From: Paenibacillus sp. FSL A5-0031
GTDB taxonomy: Bacteria; Bacillota; Bacilli; Paenibacillales; Paenibacillaceae
Assembly: GCF_001956295.1 (NCBI RefSeq)
Contig: NZ_MRTD01000013.1
Span: 62,001-126,000, forward strand
Length of the DNA: 64,000 nucleotides
Reading direction: 5' to 3'
Under the pieces are notes generated by a model. It was not told the DNA's origin. It did no database searches and worked only from the letters and a program-made list of their open reading frames with translations. Of this stretch, positions 18,598-25,496 are shown piece by piece (the stretch's first letter is position 1; each line of letters opens with the position of its first letter). A program made the translations under genes and the position numbers.

Positions 18598-18611
18598 TGA
18601 AAGCGCATACA
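18598..18611 (+). promoter_or_regulatory. CcpA cre-like site
   Basis: TGAAAGCGCATACA matches the catabolite-responsive element pattern TGWAANCGNTNWCA at all but one position. It lies just downstream of the predicted transcription start, where CcpA typically represses. Confidence 0.55.
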
Positions 18612-18654
18612 TTTGTGTTCGATGCTTCAACATTCAGGTGAAGGAGGAGAATGT

Positions 18655-19698
18655 ATGAAACGAAGGTTTTACATTTTGACGCTTGTTGTCGCCTTGTTAA
18701 TGACTATTTTTGGAGTGAATGGGGGATCTGTGCCGCAGGTCAGCGCAGCTCCTGCATTTGCGAAAGGTGCGGACATTAGCTGGGTAGCCGGCATGGAGGC
18801 GCAAGGGTATACGTGGAAGGACAAAAACGGCGTAACTAGGGACATTATTCAAATTTTGAAGCAGGATTATCAAATCAACTCCGTACGTATTCGAGTATTC
18901 GTCAATCCTTCTTCGAACTATGGCAACGGTTATATGAATAAGGATCGCGCTGCAACCTTGGCGAAGCGGGCGAAGGATGCAGGGATGAGCGTCATGCTTA
19001 CATTGCATTACAGCGATTCGTGGGCGGACCCTGGAAAACAGACAAAGCCAGCGGCTTGGGCAAGCTATTCGTTCCAGCAGCTGATGGATGCAGTTTGGAA
19101 TCATACGCGCGAGGTAATGACAGCTATGCAAAGCAAAGGGGTCACGCCAGATTGGGTGCAAATCGGCAACGAAACGAACGATGGCATGCTCTGGAATGAC
19201 GGCAAAGCATCCTTAAATATGCAAAACTACGCTTGGCTTATTAATACAGGAAACAATGCGGTCAAGTCTATTAGTACAGCTACAAAAACGATTGTCCACT
19301 TGTCCAACGGCTATGACAACAGTTTATTTGTCTGGAATATCGGCGGACTGATCGCGAGCGGAGCGACCTTCGATATTATTGGGATGTCTCTTTATCCTAC
19401 CAGTACAGATTGGTCGACTAAGGTTACGCAAACGGTCAGCAACTCCAACAATATGATCTCGCGCTATGGCAAGCCGGTTATGATTACCGAAATTGGTATG
19501 GATTATAATCAGCCTGCTGCTGCCAAAAGCTTCGTCGCTGATATAAAGACAAAAATACGCAATATTGCAGGCGGAAAAGGGCTTGGCGTGTTTTATTGGG
19601 AACCGGAAGCGACCCCTGGTTATAACGGAGGTTATAATAAGGGAGCTTGGCAGGCGGACGGCAAACCGACGATTGCGCTTGAAGGCTTCTTGAATTAA
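18655..19698 (+). CDS. Secreted endo-beta-1,4-galactanase, GH53
   Basis: A 347-residue exported enzyme that cuts the beta-1,4-galactan side chains of pectic arabinogalactan. A signal peptide (about 1-31, cleavage near VSAAP) precedes a single GH53 barrel with FAKGADISWVAGMEAQG, LHYSDSWADPGKQ.KPAAW, the acid/base Glu173 in QIGNETNDGMLW, the nucleophile Glu279 in MITEIGMDY, and GLGVFYWEPE. The start at 18655 follows GAAGGAGGAGAATGT; an upstream in-frame ATG at 18613 would destroy the signal peptide layout. It stands alone with its own promoter, a cre-like site and a terminator, so catabolite repression is likely. Confidence 0.93.
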   Translation: MKRRFYILTLVVALLMTIFGVNGGSVPQVSAAPAFAKGADISWVAGMEAQGYTWKDKNGVTRDIIQILKQDYQINSVRIRVFVNPSSNYGNGYMNKDRAATLAKRAKDAGMSVMLTLHYSDSWADPGKQTKPAAWASYSFQQLMDAVWNHTREVMTAMQSKGVTPDWVQIGNETNDGMLWNDGKASLNMQNYAWLINTGNNAVKSISTATKTIVHLSNGYDNSLFVWNIGGLIASGATFDIIGMSLYPTSTDWSTKVTQTVSNSNNMISRYGKPVMITEIGMDYNQPAAAKSFVADIKTKIRNIAGGKGLGVFYWEPEATPGYNGGYNKGAWQADGKPTIALEGFLN

Positions 19699-19705
19699 TG
19701 AGTAC

Positions 19706-19747
19706 GACCTATCCCTCGTTCATTAGAACTGGCGATAGGTCTTTTTT
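19706..19747 (+). terminator. Terminator of the galactanase gene
   Basis: GACCTATC pairs with GATAGGTC (19734-19741), followed by a T run. Confidence 0.85.
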
Positions 19748-19791
19748 CTATAGCTATAGACGGAGAGAAAGAAACATGATGTTTTCGTTAT

Positions 19792-19820
19792 TTCGCAATG
19801 TTTCGTTTTCATGCTACAAT
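19792..19820 (+). promoter_or_regulatory. Putative promoter of the leader peptide-rsgA paralogue unit
   Basis: TACAAT (19815-19820) with a weak -35, TTCGCA (19792-19797), at 17 bp. A hairpin (19839-19859, CAAGC..GGCTTG) lies in the predicted 5' leader. Confidence 0.5.
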
Positions 19821-19874
19821 AATGGAGAAATTTAGTTGCAAGCTAGCTAAGCTGGCTTGAGGGGAGAGATGAAA

Positions 19875-19946
19875 ATGGAGAAATTAACTATTATTGAAGG
19901 TGCGGCAGTCGGGGTCACAGGAATCCTCCTTTCAAGCGAACAATAA
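19875..19946 (+). CDS. Leader peptide upstream of the rsgA paralogue
   Basis: A 23-codon frame, MEKLTIIEGAAVGVTGILLS then SEQ and stop (25 codons if read from the ATG at 19869). It has a strong ribosome site, GAGGGGAG, about 8 bp upstream. Its codons from Val-Thr-Gly to Leu form the 5' arm of a 15-bp hairpin whose 3' arm carries the ribosome site and GTG of the next frame. This is the geometry of translational attenuator peptides such as those before erm and cat genes. A regulatory role is inferred from layout only. Confidence 0.55.
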   Translation: MEKLTIIEGAAVGVTGILLSSEQ

Positions 19947-19978
19947 TTTCGTTTCCCAAATGAGGATTCAACTGTGAC
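19914..19978 (+). promoter_or_regulatory. Attenuator hairpin masking the start of the rsgA paralogue
   Basis: GTCACAG-GAATCCTC (19914-19928) pairs with GAGGATTC-AA-CTGTGAC (19962-19978): 15 base pairs with a 2-nt bulge. The loop holds a small inner stem (AAGCGAA/TTCGTTT). The 3' arm contains the Shine-Dalgarno GAGG and the GTG at 19974. No U run follows, so it acts on translation rather than as a terminator. Confidence 0.65.
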
Positions 19979-21113
19979 TGGTTTTGGCGTTAGCCATATG
20001 AATAACCAATTACAGGGGGAATCCGCAGTGAATCAACAAACAACGAATATGGTATTACAAACATTAGGTTGGAACGACTATTTTTCTAATTATTTTGCCG
20101 CTTATGCCAAACAAGGCTATAGTGCCGGGCGAATTATATTGGAGCATAAAAACATGTACCGTCTATTGAGTGAGCATGGAGAGCTCATGGGCGAAGTAAC
20201 GGGTAAGCTGCGTTTTGAGGCAACAGGTCGAGAAGATTTTCCAGCAGTCGGTGACTGGGTAGTTATAAAACCGCGGCTGGAGGAACAGAAAGCTTCGATT
20301 CATGCGCTGCTGCCACGAAAGAGCAAATTTTCCCGTAAAGTGGCTGGAGACACGGTAGAAGAGCAGATTGTAGCCACTAACGTTGATACTGTTTTTTTAG
20401 TGAATGCCTTAAATAATGACTTTAATATACGCAGGATGGAACGTTACTTGATCCTCGCATGGGAAAGCGGCGCTGCGCCGGTCATCGTGCTGAGCAAAGC
20501 AGATTTATGCGACGATTTGGATGCGCGCATCACAGAGGTAGAATCAGTTGCGATTGCTGTCCCTATTCATGTAGTCAGTGCTTCGCAGGGAGAAGGGTTA
20601 GATCAGCTCGCACCATATTTGGGTATAGGCAACACGATTGCGCTGATAGGTTCTTCGGGTGTAGGCAAGTCTACACTGATTAACAAATTGAGCGGTGTTG
20701 ATCTGCAACGAGTCAATGATGTGCGTGGCGGGGATGACCGAGGTCGTCATACGACGACGCATCGCGAGCTTGTTCAATTACCAAGTGGAGCACTGATGAT
20801 TGATACACCTGGTATGAGGGAGCTTCAGCTCTGGGAGGCCGATGAAGGGTTCCGTGGTGCATTTGATGACGTAGATTCAATTGCAAATACTTGCAGGTTT
20901 AATGACTGCAAGCATGAGCAAGAGCCAGGCTGTTCTGTCCGAAAGGCAATAGCTGATGGATCTTTGGAGCAGGCTCGTTTTGAAAGCTATCTCAAACTCC
21001 AACGTGAGCTGGCGTATCTAGCACGCAAGGAAGATGCGCGATTGGCAGCCTCTGAAAAAGCAAAATGGAAAAAGATTAGCACAGATATGAAACAACGAAA
21101 AGTAAAAAGATAA
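19974..21113 (+). CDS. rsgA: RsgA-family circularly permuted ribosome GTPase (paralogue)
   Basis: A 379-residue GTPase (361 if the GTG at 20028, with AGGGGGA upstream, is used). It has the RsgA signature: an N-terminal OB fold (about 40-110), a permuted GTPase domain with the G4 motif LSKADL before the G1 loop GSSGVGKST and G3 DTPGM, and a C-terminal zinc site CRFNDCKHEQEPGC. RsgA proteins act late in 30S subunit assembly. Bacilli also carry a housekeeping copy near the prkC kinase gene, so this isolated, leader-controlled one is probably a paralogue with a stress or resistance role. The 19974 start is masked by the hairpin; 20028 is not. Both may be used. Confidence 0.88.
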   Translation: MTGFGVSHMNNQLQGESAVNQQTTNMVLQTLGWNDYFSNYFAAYAKQGYSAGRIILEHKNMYRLLSEHGELMGEVTGKLRFEATGREDFPAVGDWVVIKPRLEEQKASIHALLPRKSKFSRKVAGDTVEEQIVATNVDTVFLVNALNNDFNIRRMERYLILAWESGAAPVIVLSKADLCDDLDARITEVESVAIAVPIHVVSASQGEGLDQLAPYLGIGNTIALIGSSGVGKSTLINKLSGVDLQRVNDVRGGDDRGRHTTTHRELVQLPSGALMIDTPGMRELQLWEADEGFRGAFDDVDSIANTCRFNDCKHEQEPGCSVRKAIADGSLEQARFESYLKLQRELAYLARKEDARLAASEKAKWKKISTDMKQRKVKR

Positions 21114-21124
21114 GTCAGTCCCAC

Positions 21125-21155
21125 AGAGCCTTTGAAAGATTAGGGCTCTTTTTTT
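21125..21155 (+). terminator. Terminator of the rsgA paralogue
   Basis: AGAGCC pairs with GGCTCT around a loop, followed by seven T residues. Confidence 0.8.
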
Positions 21156-21273
21156 ATGCCTTCAGCATAGACGCTAACTTGAGGGATCAAGCTGTGAAGA
21201 TTTGAAATATTCGACGGAATTCATGAAGCAAAGAAGTTGAATGTTCAATTCGTTAGTGTCATAATTTAGGTTA

Positions 21274-21303
21274 TTGACAATGAGGACAAATGTTCGGTAT
21301 ATT
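21274..21303 (+). promoter_or_regulatory. SigA promoter of the DHA2 exporter
   Basis: TTGACA (21274-21279) and TATATT (21298-21303) with an 18-bp spacer. The spacer contains GGACAAATGTTCGG (21284-21297), a degenerate copy of the operator that follows. Confidence 0.8.
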
Positions 21304-21313
21304 TTGTAAGTAA

Positions 21314-21331
21314 TTCGGACAATTGTCCGAA
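21314..21331 (+). promoter_or_regulatory. Perfect 18-bp palindromic operator of the exporter gene
   Basis: TTCGGACAATTGTCCGAA is a perfect palindrome immediately downstream of the -10 box, overlapping the expected transcription start. It is typical of a TetR- or MarR-family repressor site; no such regulator gene is nearby, so it would act in trans. Confidence 0.75.
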
Positions 21332-21362
21332 AAGAGAAGAGAAAATTGGAGGAGGAGTATTC

Positions 21363-22832
21363 TTGAACGGCCCTACTATGGAGGTTAATTCTAACCTGGA
21401 TTTGAGCAAAATCAAGAAAGGACCGATCGTTGCCGCACTCATTATTGGCGCATTTGTATCGATTCTGAATGAAACCTTGCTGAACATTGCATTCCCAGAG
21501 CTCATGAGATATTTCAGCATCACGGAAACGACTGTACAATGGCTGGCCACAGCTTACATGCTTGTAGTCGGTATTCTTGTCCCTATAACAGCACTTTTGC
21601 AACAATGGTTCAGCACACGTCAAATGTTTCTCGGGGCAATGATTTTATTCCTTGCGGGTACGGTGATATGTGCGACAGCACCAATATTTGAGTTTCTGCT
21701 TGTCGGACGTGTTGTTCAAGCCCTGGGAACAGGATTAATGATACCTGTATTGATGAATACGATTCTTATCATTTTCCCTCCAGAGAAGAGGGGCGGCGCA
21801 ATGGGATTGATCGGTTTGGTCATGATGTCCGCTCCGGCTATTGGGCCTACTTTATCTGGTCTTATCGTTGACTCGCTTAACTGGAGATGGCTCTTCTATC
21901 TAGTCATTCCTTTGGCGGTCGTTTCTATCGTCTATGCAGCGATTTATTTGAAAAATGTAAGTGAATTGACGAAACCAAAGGTCGACATTATTTCCATCCT
22001 GCTTTCCTCCATCGGTTTTGGGGGCATCGTTTATGGCTTTAGCAGCGCAGGAGAAGGCTCATGGTCAGATCCTAAGGTTGTCTGGTGCCTGATTGTAGGC
22101 GGAATCAGCTTGATTTCATTTGTATGGCGTCAACTTGCGGTGAAGGAACCGATGCTCGATATGCGTGTTTTCCGTTACCCTATGTTTTCGCTTGTAACGG
22201 TACTGATGCTTGTACTTATGATGGCTATGTTCTCTACGATGATCATGCTTCCGCTATTTTTGCAAAATGTCATGATGCTTACTGCACTTAGCGCTGGTCT
22301 TGTGATGATGCCCGGTAGTATCTTGAATGGTATTATGGCACCGGTCTCCGGTATTTTGTTTGACAAATTTGGACCAAGGGTGCTCGTTATACCTGGTCTC
22401 ATCTTGATGAGTGTATCCATCTGGCTGTTTTCTGGAATTGATGCAGCATGGACGAGCGGATATGTTGTATTCCTGCATATCTTGATGATGATTGGTATCT
22501 CATTAGTGATGATGCCTGCGCAGACGACAGGCCTTAATCAGCTGCCGCGCAGATTGTACGCGCATGGTACGGCGGTTATGAGCACGCTGCAGCAAGTGGC
22601 AGGTGCGGTTGGTGTGGCATTGTTCGTCAGCATTATGTCGTCCGGCATGAGAGATTATATGTCTACATCCCCGGATCCGACCAACCCTGCTGAGGGAATA
22701 CCTGCAATGGTAGCTGGTCTTCACAGTGCGTTTATTGTCGGAGGAATTCTCTCTGTCCTCGCAATTCTCATCGGTCTCTTCATTCGCAAAACGAAGGCAC
22801 CTCAAGAGGATGAGCTGAAGCAGTCTGCTTAA
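21363..22832 (+). CDS. DHA2-family (EmrB/QacA-type) drug:proton antiporter, 14 TM
   Basis: A 489-residue major-facilitator exporter with about 14 hydrophobic segments. The family motif C region is seen as GLIGLVMMSAPAIGPTLSGLI and the N-terminus FVSILNETLLNIAFPEL is the DHA2 motif D1 region. Close relatives include LmrB and Mdr-type pumps that expel antibiotics and cationic drugs using proton motive force; the substrate here cannot be told. It starts with TTG at 21363, supported by GGAGGAGGAG 6 bp upstream. It is monocistronic, with a palindromic operator and a very strong terminator. Confidence 0.9.
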   Translation: MNGPTMEVNSNLDLSKIKKGPIVAALIIGAFVSILNETLLNIAFPELMRYFSITETTVQWLATAYMLVVGILVPITALLQQWFSTRQMFLGAMILFLAGTVICATAPIFEFLLVGRVVQALGTGLMIPVLMNTILIIFPPEKRGGAMGLIGLVMMSAPAIGPTLSGLIVDSLNWRWLFYLVIPLAVVSIVYAAIYLKNVSELTKPKVDIISILLSSIGFGGIVYGFSSAGEGSWSDPKVVWCLIVGGISLISFVWRQLAVKEPMLDMRVFRYPMFSLVTVLMLVLMMAMFSTMIMLPLFLQNVMMLTALSAGLVMMPGSILNGIMAPVSGILFDKFGPRVLVIPGLILMSVSIWLFSGIDAAWTSGYVVFLHILMMIGISLVMMPAQTTGLNQLPRRLYAHGTAVMSTLQQVAGAVGVALFVSIMSSGMRDYMSTSPDPTNPAEGIPAMVAGLHSAFIVGGILSVLAILIGLFIRKTKAPQEDELKQSA

Positions 22833-22881
22833 TCAGATTTGTTCGAGTAGCTTGGACAAAATACATCTTTTTAAAAATTAG

Positions 22882-22926
22882 AGGCAGCCAATAAGTTCAA
22901 TGAACTTATTGGCTGCCTTTTTTTAT
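22882..22926. terminator. Long perfect hairpin terminator, probably bidirectional
   Basis: An 18-bp perfect stem, AGGCAGCCAATAAGTTCA with its complement, separated by a single A, followed by seven or more T residues on the + strand and a TAATTTTTAA tract on the other. It sits between the convergent exporter and EamA genes. Confidence 0.9.
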
Positions 22927-22938
22927 CTTTTAATTACT

Positions 22939-23853
22939 CTACACCCTCAATCTTCGCTTTGCGATTAACTGGCTGAGTGCACCTGCATTTGCAAGGATGG
23001 TTCCACCAATAATCGTAATGATACCAAGCAGTGTAACCCATGAGATTGTCTCATCATAAAAGAGTACGCCGACTCCTACAGCAATTGGAGGAGAGATATA
23101 GAGCCATGTAGATGGGAAAACGGGATTCGTCTTTGCGACGAGCCAGTAGAATAAGGTATGCCCAACCATGGAACCAATTACAATCAGATAAATTAATGAG
23201 CCTGTCGTCTGAAATGATGCAAAGGATTCAAGGTGCACCTCTTCGGTGAACAGAGATAAAATGAACATCATCGCTCCGCCAACCATCATTTGTGCCGCGT
23301 TCATGGCTATCGGTGAAGCATCGGACATGCGGTTGATTACTTTTTTGGAATATAGCGCTCCTGTTGCATAGCAGCATTCTCCTATCAATATGGCTCCGCA
23401 TCCGACAAGCCACAAGGGTGAGACATCCACCGAAAGATTGGGCAAAACTAACAGCAGTACACCGATGCAGCCAATAATGCAGCCGTATAGCGAGTGTTTG
23501 GGAGATTTTTGCCGAAGAATAGCCGTTTGCAGCAGCAAAATCATGATGGGTCCCGTAGCCGATAACACAGCCGCGAGTCCAGAAGATACATATTGCTCCG
23601 CCCAGTACAGCGTAGAGAAGGTTCCAAACGTCAGCGTAGCCCCAGTGAACAGCATCTCTTTGCGCAGCAGCAAGGAGAAGCTTGCCTTGCGTTTCCAAAC
23701 CATCCAAAGAAACAGAATAGCGCCAGCTAGAAAAAAGCGAAGCCCTGCCGAGAAGAAAGGGGGAGCACCGGCGTCTACTCCGATTTTAATTGCCAGAAAG
23801 GTTGTGCCAAATATAAGACATACGAGCGCATAAGCCAAAAAAATCATGTTCAT
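22939..23853 (-). CDS. EamA-family (DMT) transporter
   Basis: A 304-residue inner-membrane protein with about ten transmembrane segments in two EamA repeats. The first starts YALVCLIFGTTFLAIKIGVDAG and includes FFLAGAILFLWM; the second contains GEACYA-like GECCYATGALYSKK, then STWLYISPPIAVGVGVLFYDE and GIITIIGGTILAN. Such proteins usually export amino acids or metabolites. It is transcribed away from the MocR-type regulator, and this pairing is common, the regulator controlling the exporter. The ATG has GGGGAAATG-type spacing upstream. Confidence 0.9.
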   Translation of the reverse strand: MNMIFLAYALVCLIFGTTFLAIKIGVDAGAPPFFSAGLRFFLAGAILFLWMVWKRKASFSLLLRKEMLFTGATLTFGTFSTLYWAEQYVSSGLAAVLSATGPIMILLLQTAILRQKSPKHSLYGCIIGCIGVLLLVLPNLSVDVSPLWLVGCGAILIGECCYATGALYSKKVINRMSDASPIAMNAAQMMVGGAMMFILSLFTEEVHLESFASFQTTGSLIYLIVIGSMVGHTLFYWLVAKTNPVFPSTWLYISPPIAVGVGVLFYDETISWVTLLGIITIIGGTILANAGALSQLIAKRRLRV

Positions 23854-23911
23854 TTCCCCTTTAGATGTCGGATCGAGATTGTTTTTTGTTAATCATATAG
23901 GGAGCAAGGCA

Positions 23912-23937
23912 GAACAGATTGTATGGAACAGAACAGA
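23912..23937. promoter_or_regulatory. GAACAGA direct repeats in the EamA/MocR intergenic region
   Basis: GAACAGA occurs at 23912-23918, 23926-23932 and 23931-23937, with a further copy at 23993-23999 touching the regulator's start. A -10-like TACAAT lies at 23955. Direct repeats of this sort are typical MocR-family binding sites. Confidence 0.5.
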
Positions 23938-23998
23938 TAAATAAATATTTCGTGTACAATAATGGAAATAGGCAGCGGCGAAGAGGTGTTATGAACAG

Positions 23999-25411
23999 AT
24001 GAAAAAAGAATCGGGAGCGCAGCAAGCCCATCCGTTATTCCGGCAAGTGTATGATTATATCTTGAACCGTGTAGAGCGAGGGGAATGGAAAGCCCATCAA
24101 AAATTACCGTCGATACGATTGCTTGCTGAAGAGATCAATGTGCATCGGCTGACGGTATTTAAAGCCTATAGATTGCTAGCTGAGGACGGCAAAGTGTATG
24201 TAAAAGACAAATCGGGATATTACGTATCGGAGGACAATGCTTTTTCTGAAGGGTTGGAAGAGAGCACCGTCGTTACCTCTTATGCAGTGAATAACTCGTT
24301 ATCTGATATTCATCGAATTCCAGCTAAGTATCAGTTCTCTCAAGCGCTGATTGATCCTAATTTGCTGCCGAATTTGTTCTTATCGGACTATGTGAAAAAA
24401 GTGTTTGATCTCTATCCTAAGGTTATGGGGACTTATGCCAGCGTTCAAGGGGATGAAGAGCTTCGCGAGTCGCTGAGCCAGCATTTCAGAGAGCATCATC
24501 GATTGCAGCTGTCACCTAAGGAATTGTTAATCACATCAGGTGCTCAGCAGGCCATAAATTTGATTGCCCAGATTATGCTTGGGCCGATGGATGCGGTGTT
24601 GATTGAGCGACCGACCTACGGCGTAGCGATGGATATTTTTCGCAGGCAAGGCGCGCGGCTTATTCCTGTTGCGATCACACCGGAAGGTTATGACTTAGCA
24701 GAAGTAGAAGCCTTGATGCGCACGCATAAGCCTCGTATGTTCTATATGAATCCAACCCACCAAAATCCGACCGGTTATACTGTTCCAGCATGGCAGCGCA
24801 AATTGCTGGTGGAATTGGCAGAGCGTTACCGCTGCCTTATCGTGGAGGATGATCCATTCCGAGATATGTATTTTGTTGAGCCGCCCCCGCTTCCCTTATT
24901 CGCTTATGACACGGAGGGCTGGGTCATCTATATTAGCAGCTTCAGCAAATATATTGCGCCGGGTCTGCGGATTTGTGCTGCAGCCTGCCGATATCCATTC
25001 ATGGAGCAGTTAATCAAAGCGAAGGCGCTTGCGGATAATGGGACTCCGCAGCTTAATCAGAAAATATTTTTGCATTATTTCGCCTCACCGAGGCTGCAGC
25101 AGCATGTGGAAAAGCTTCGTATTGCGCTGCAGGTTCATAAAGAGATCATGGAAGAGGAGCTTGCCATAGCAGGCTGGGAATGGACTGCACCACAGGGCGG
25201 GCTTAATTTATGGGTTAAACTTCCAAGCCATATATCAGGAGAAGCTCTTCTTAAAAAAAGCAGGGAGCAATCCATTTCCTTCGTTCCCGGAGAAATATTT
25301 GACCCGCTAGGCGAGCTGAAATCATGGATACGGCTTAGTTATTCTTTTGCGAGTGAGGCATTATTGCGGGAAGGAATGCAGCGCTTAACGGCTTTATCGC
25401 GGACTTTATGA
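23999..25411 (+). CDS. MocR/PdxR-family regulator (GntR winged helix + aminotransferase-like domain)
   Basis: A 470-residue fusion: a GntR-type winged helix (about residues 10-80, with LPSIRLLAEEINVHRLTVFKAYRLL) and a fold-type I aminotransferase-like domain (about 110-470). The PLP-binding lysine is Lys317 in SSFSKYIAPGLRI; other cofactor contacts are MNPTHQNPTGY and EDDPFRD. These proteins sense PLP or an amino-acid adduct and regulate divergent genes. Here the divergent gene is an EamA exporter rather than pdxS/pdxT, so amino-acid export control is more likely than vitamin B6 synthesis. The ribosome site AAGAGGTG lies about 10 bp before the ATG. Confidence 0.9.
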   Translation: MKKESGAQQAHPLFRQVYDYILNRVERGEWKAHQKLPSIRLLAEEINVHRLTVFKAYRLLAEDGKVYVKDKSGYYVSEDNAFSEGLEESTVVTSYAVNNSLSDIHRIPAKYQFSQALIDPNLLPNLFLSDYVKKVFDLYPKVMGTYASVQGDEELRESLSQHFREHHRLQLSPKELLITSGAQQAINLIAQIMLGPMDAVLIERPTYGVAMDIFRRQGARLIPVAITPEGYDLAEVEALMRTHKPRMFYMNPTHQNPTGYTVPAWQRKLLVELAERYRCLIVEDDPFRDMYFVEPPPLPLFAYDTEGWVIYISSFSKYIAPGLRICAAACRYPFMEQLIKAKALADNGTPQLNQKIFLHYFASPRLQQHVEKLRIALQVHKEIMEEELAIAGWEWTAPQGGLNLWVKLPSHISGEALLKKSREQSISFVPGEIFDPLGELKSWIRLSYSFASEALLREGMQRLTALSRTL

Positions 25412-25496
25412 TTGAAAGAAATTTAGTTGCTTGAACATACTTTTTGTAACATTGGCGTAACACCCCTGATGTAGTCTGATTCAGGAGGTGCGAGAC

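Noticed and set aside
19914..19978. Transcription terminator or riboswitch before the rsgA paralogue
   Set aside because: No U run follows the stem and no known aptamer core is seen; the masked SD/GTG fits translational control better.
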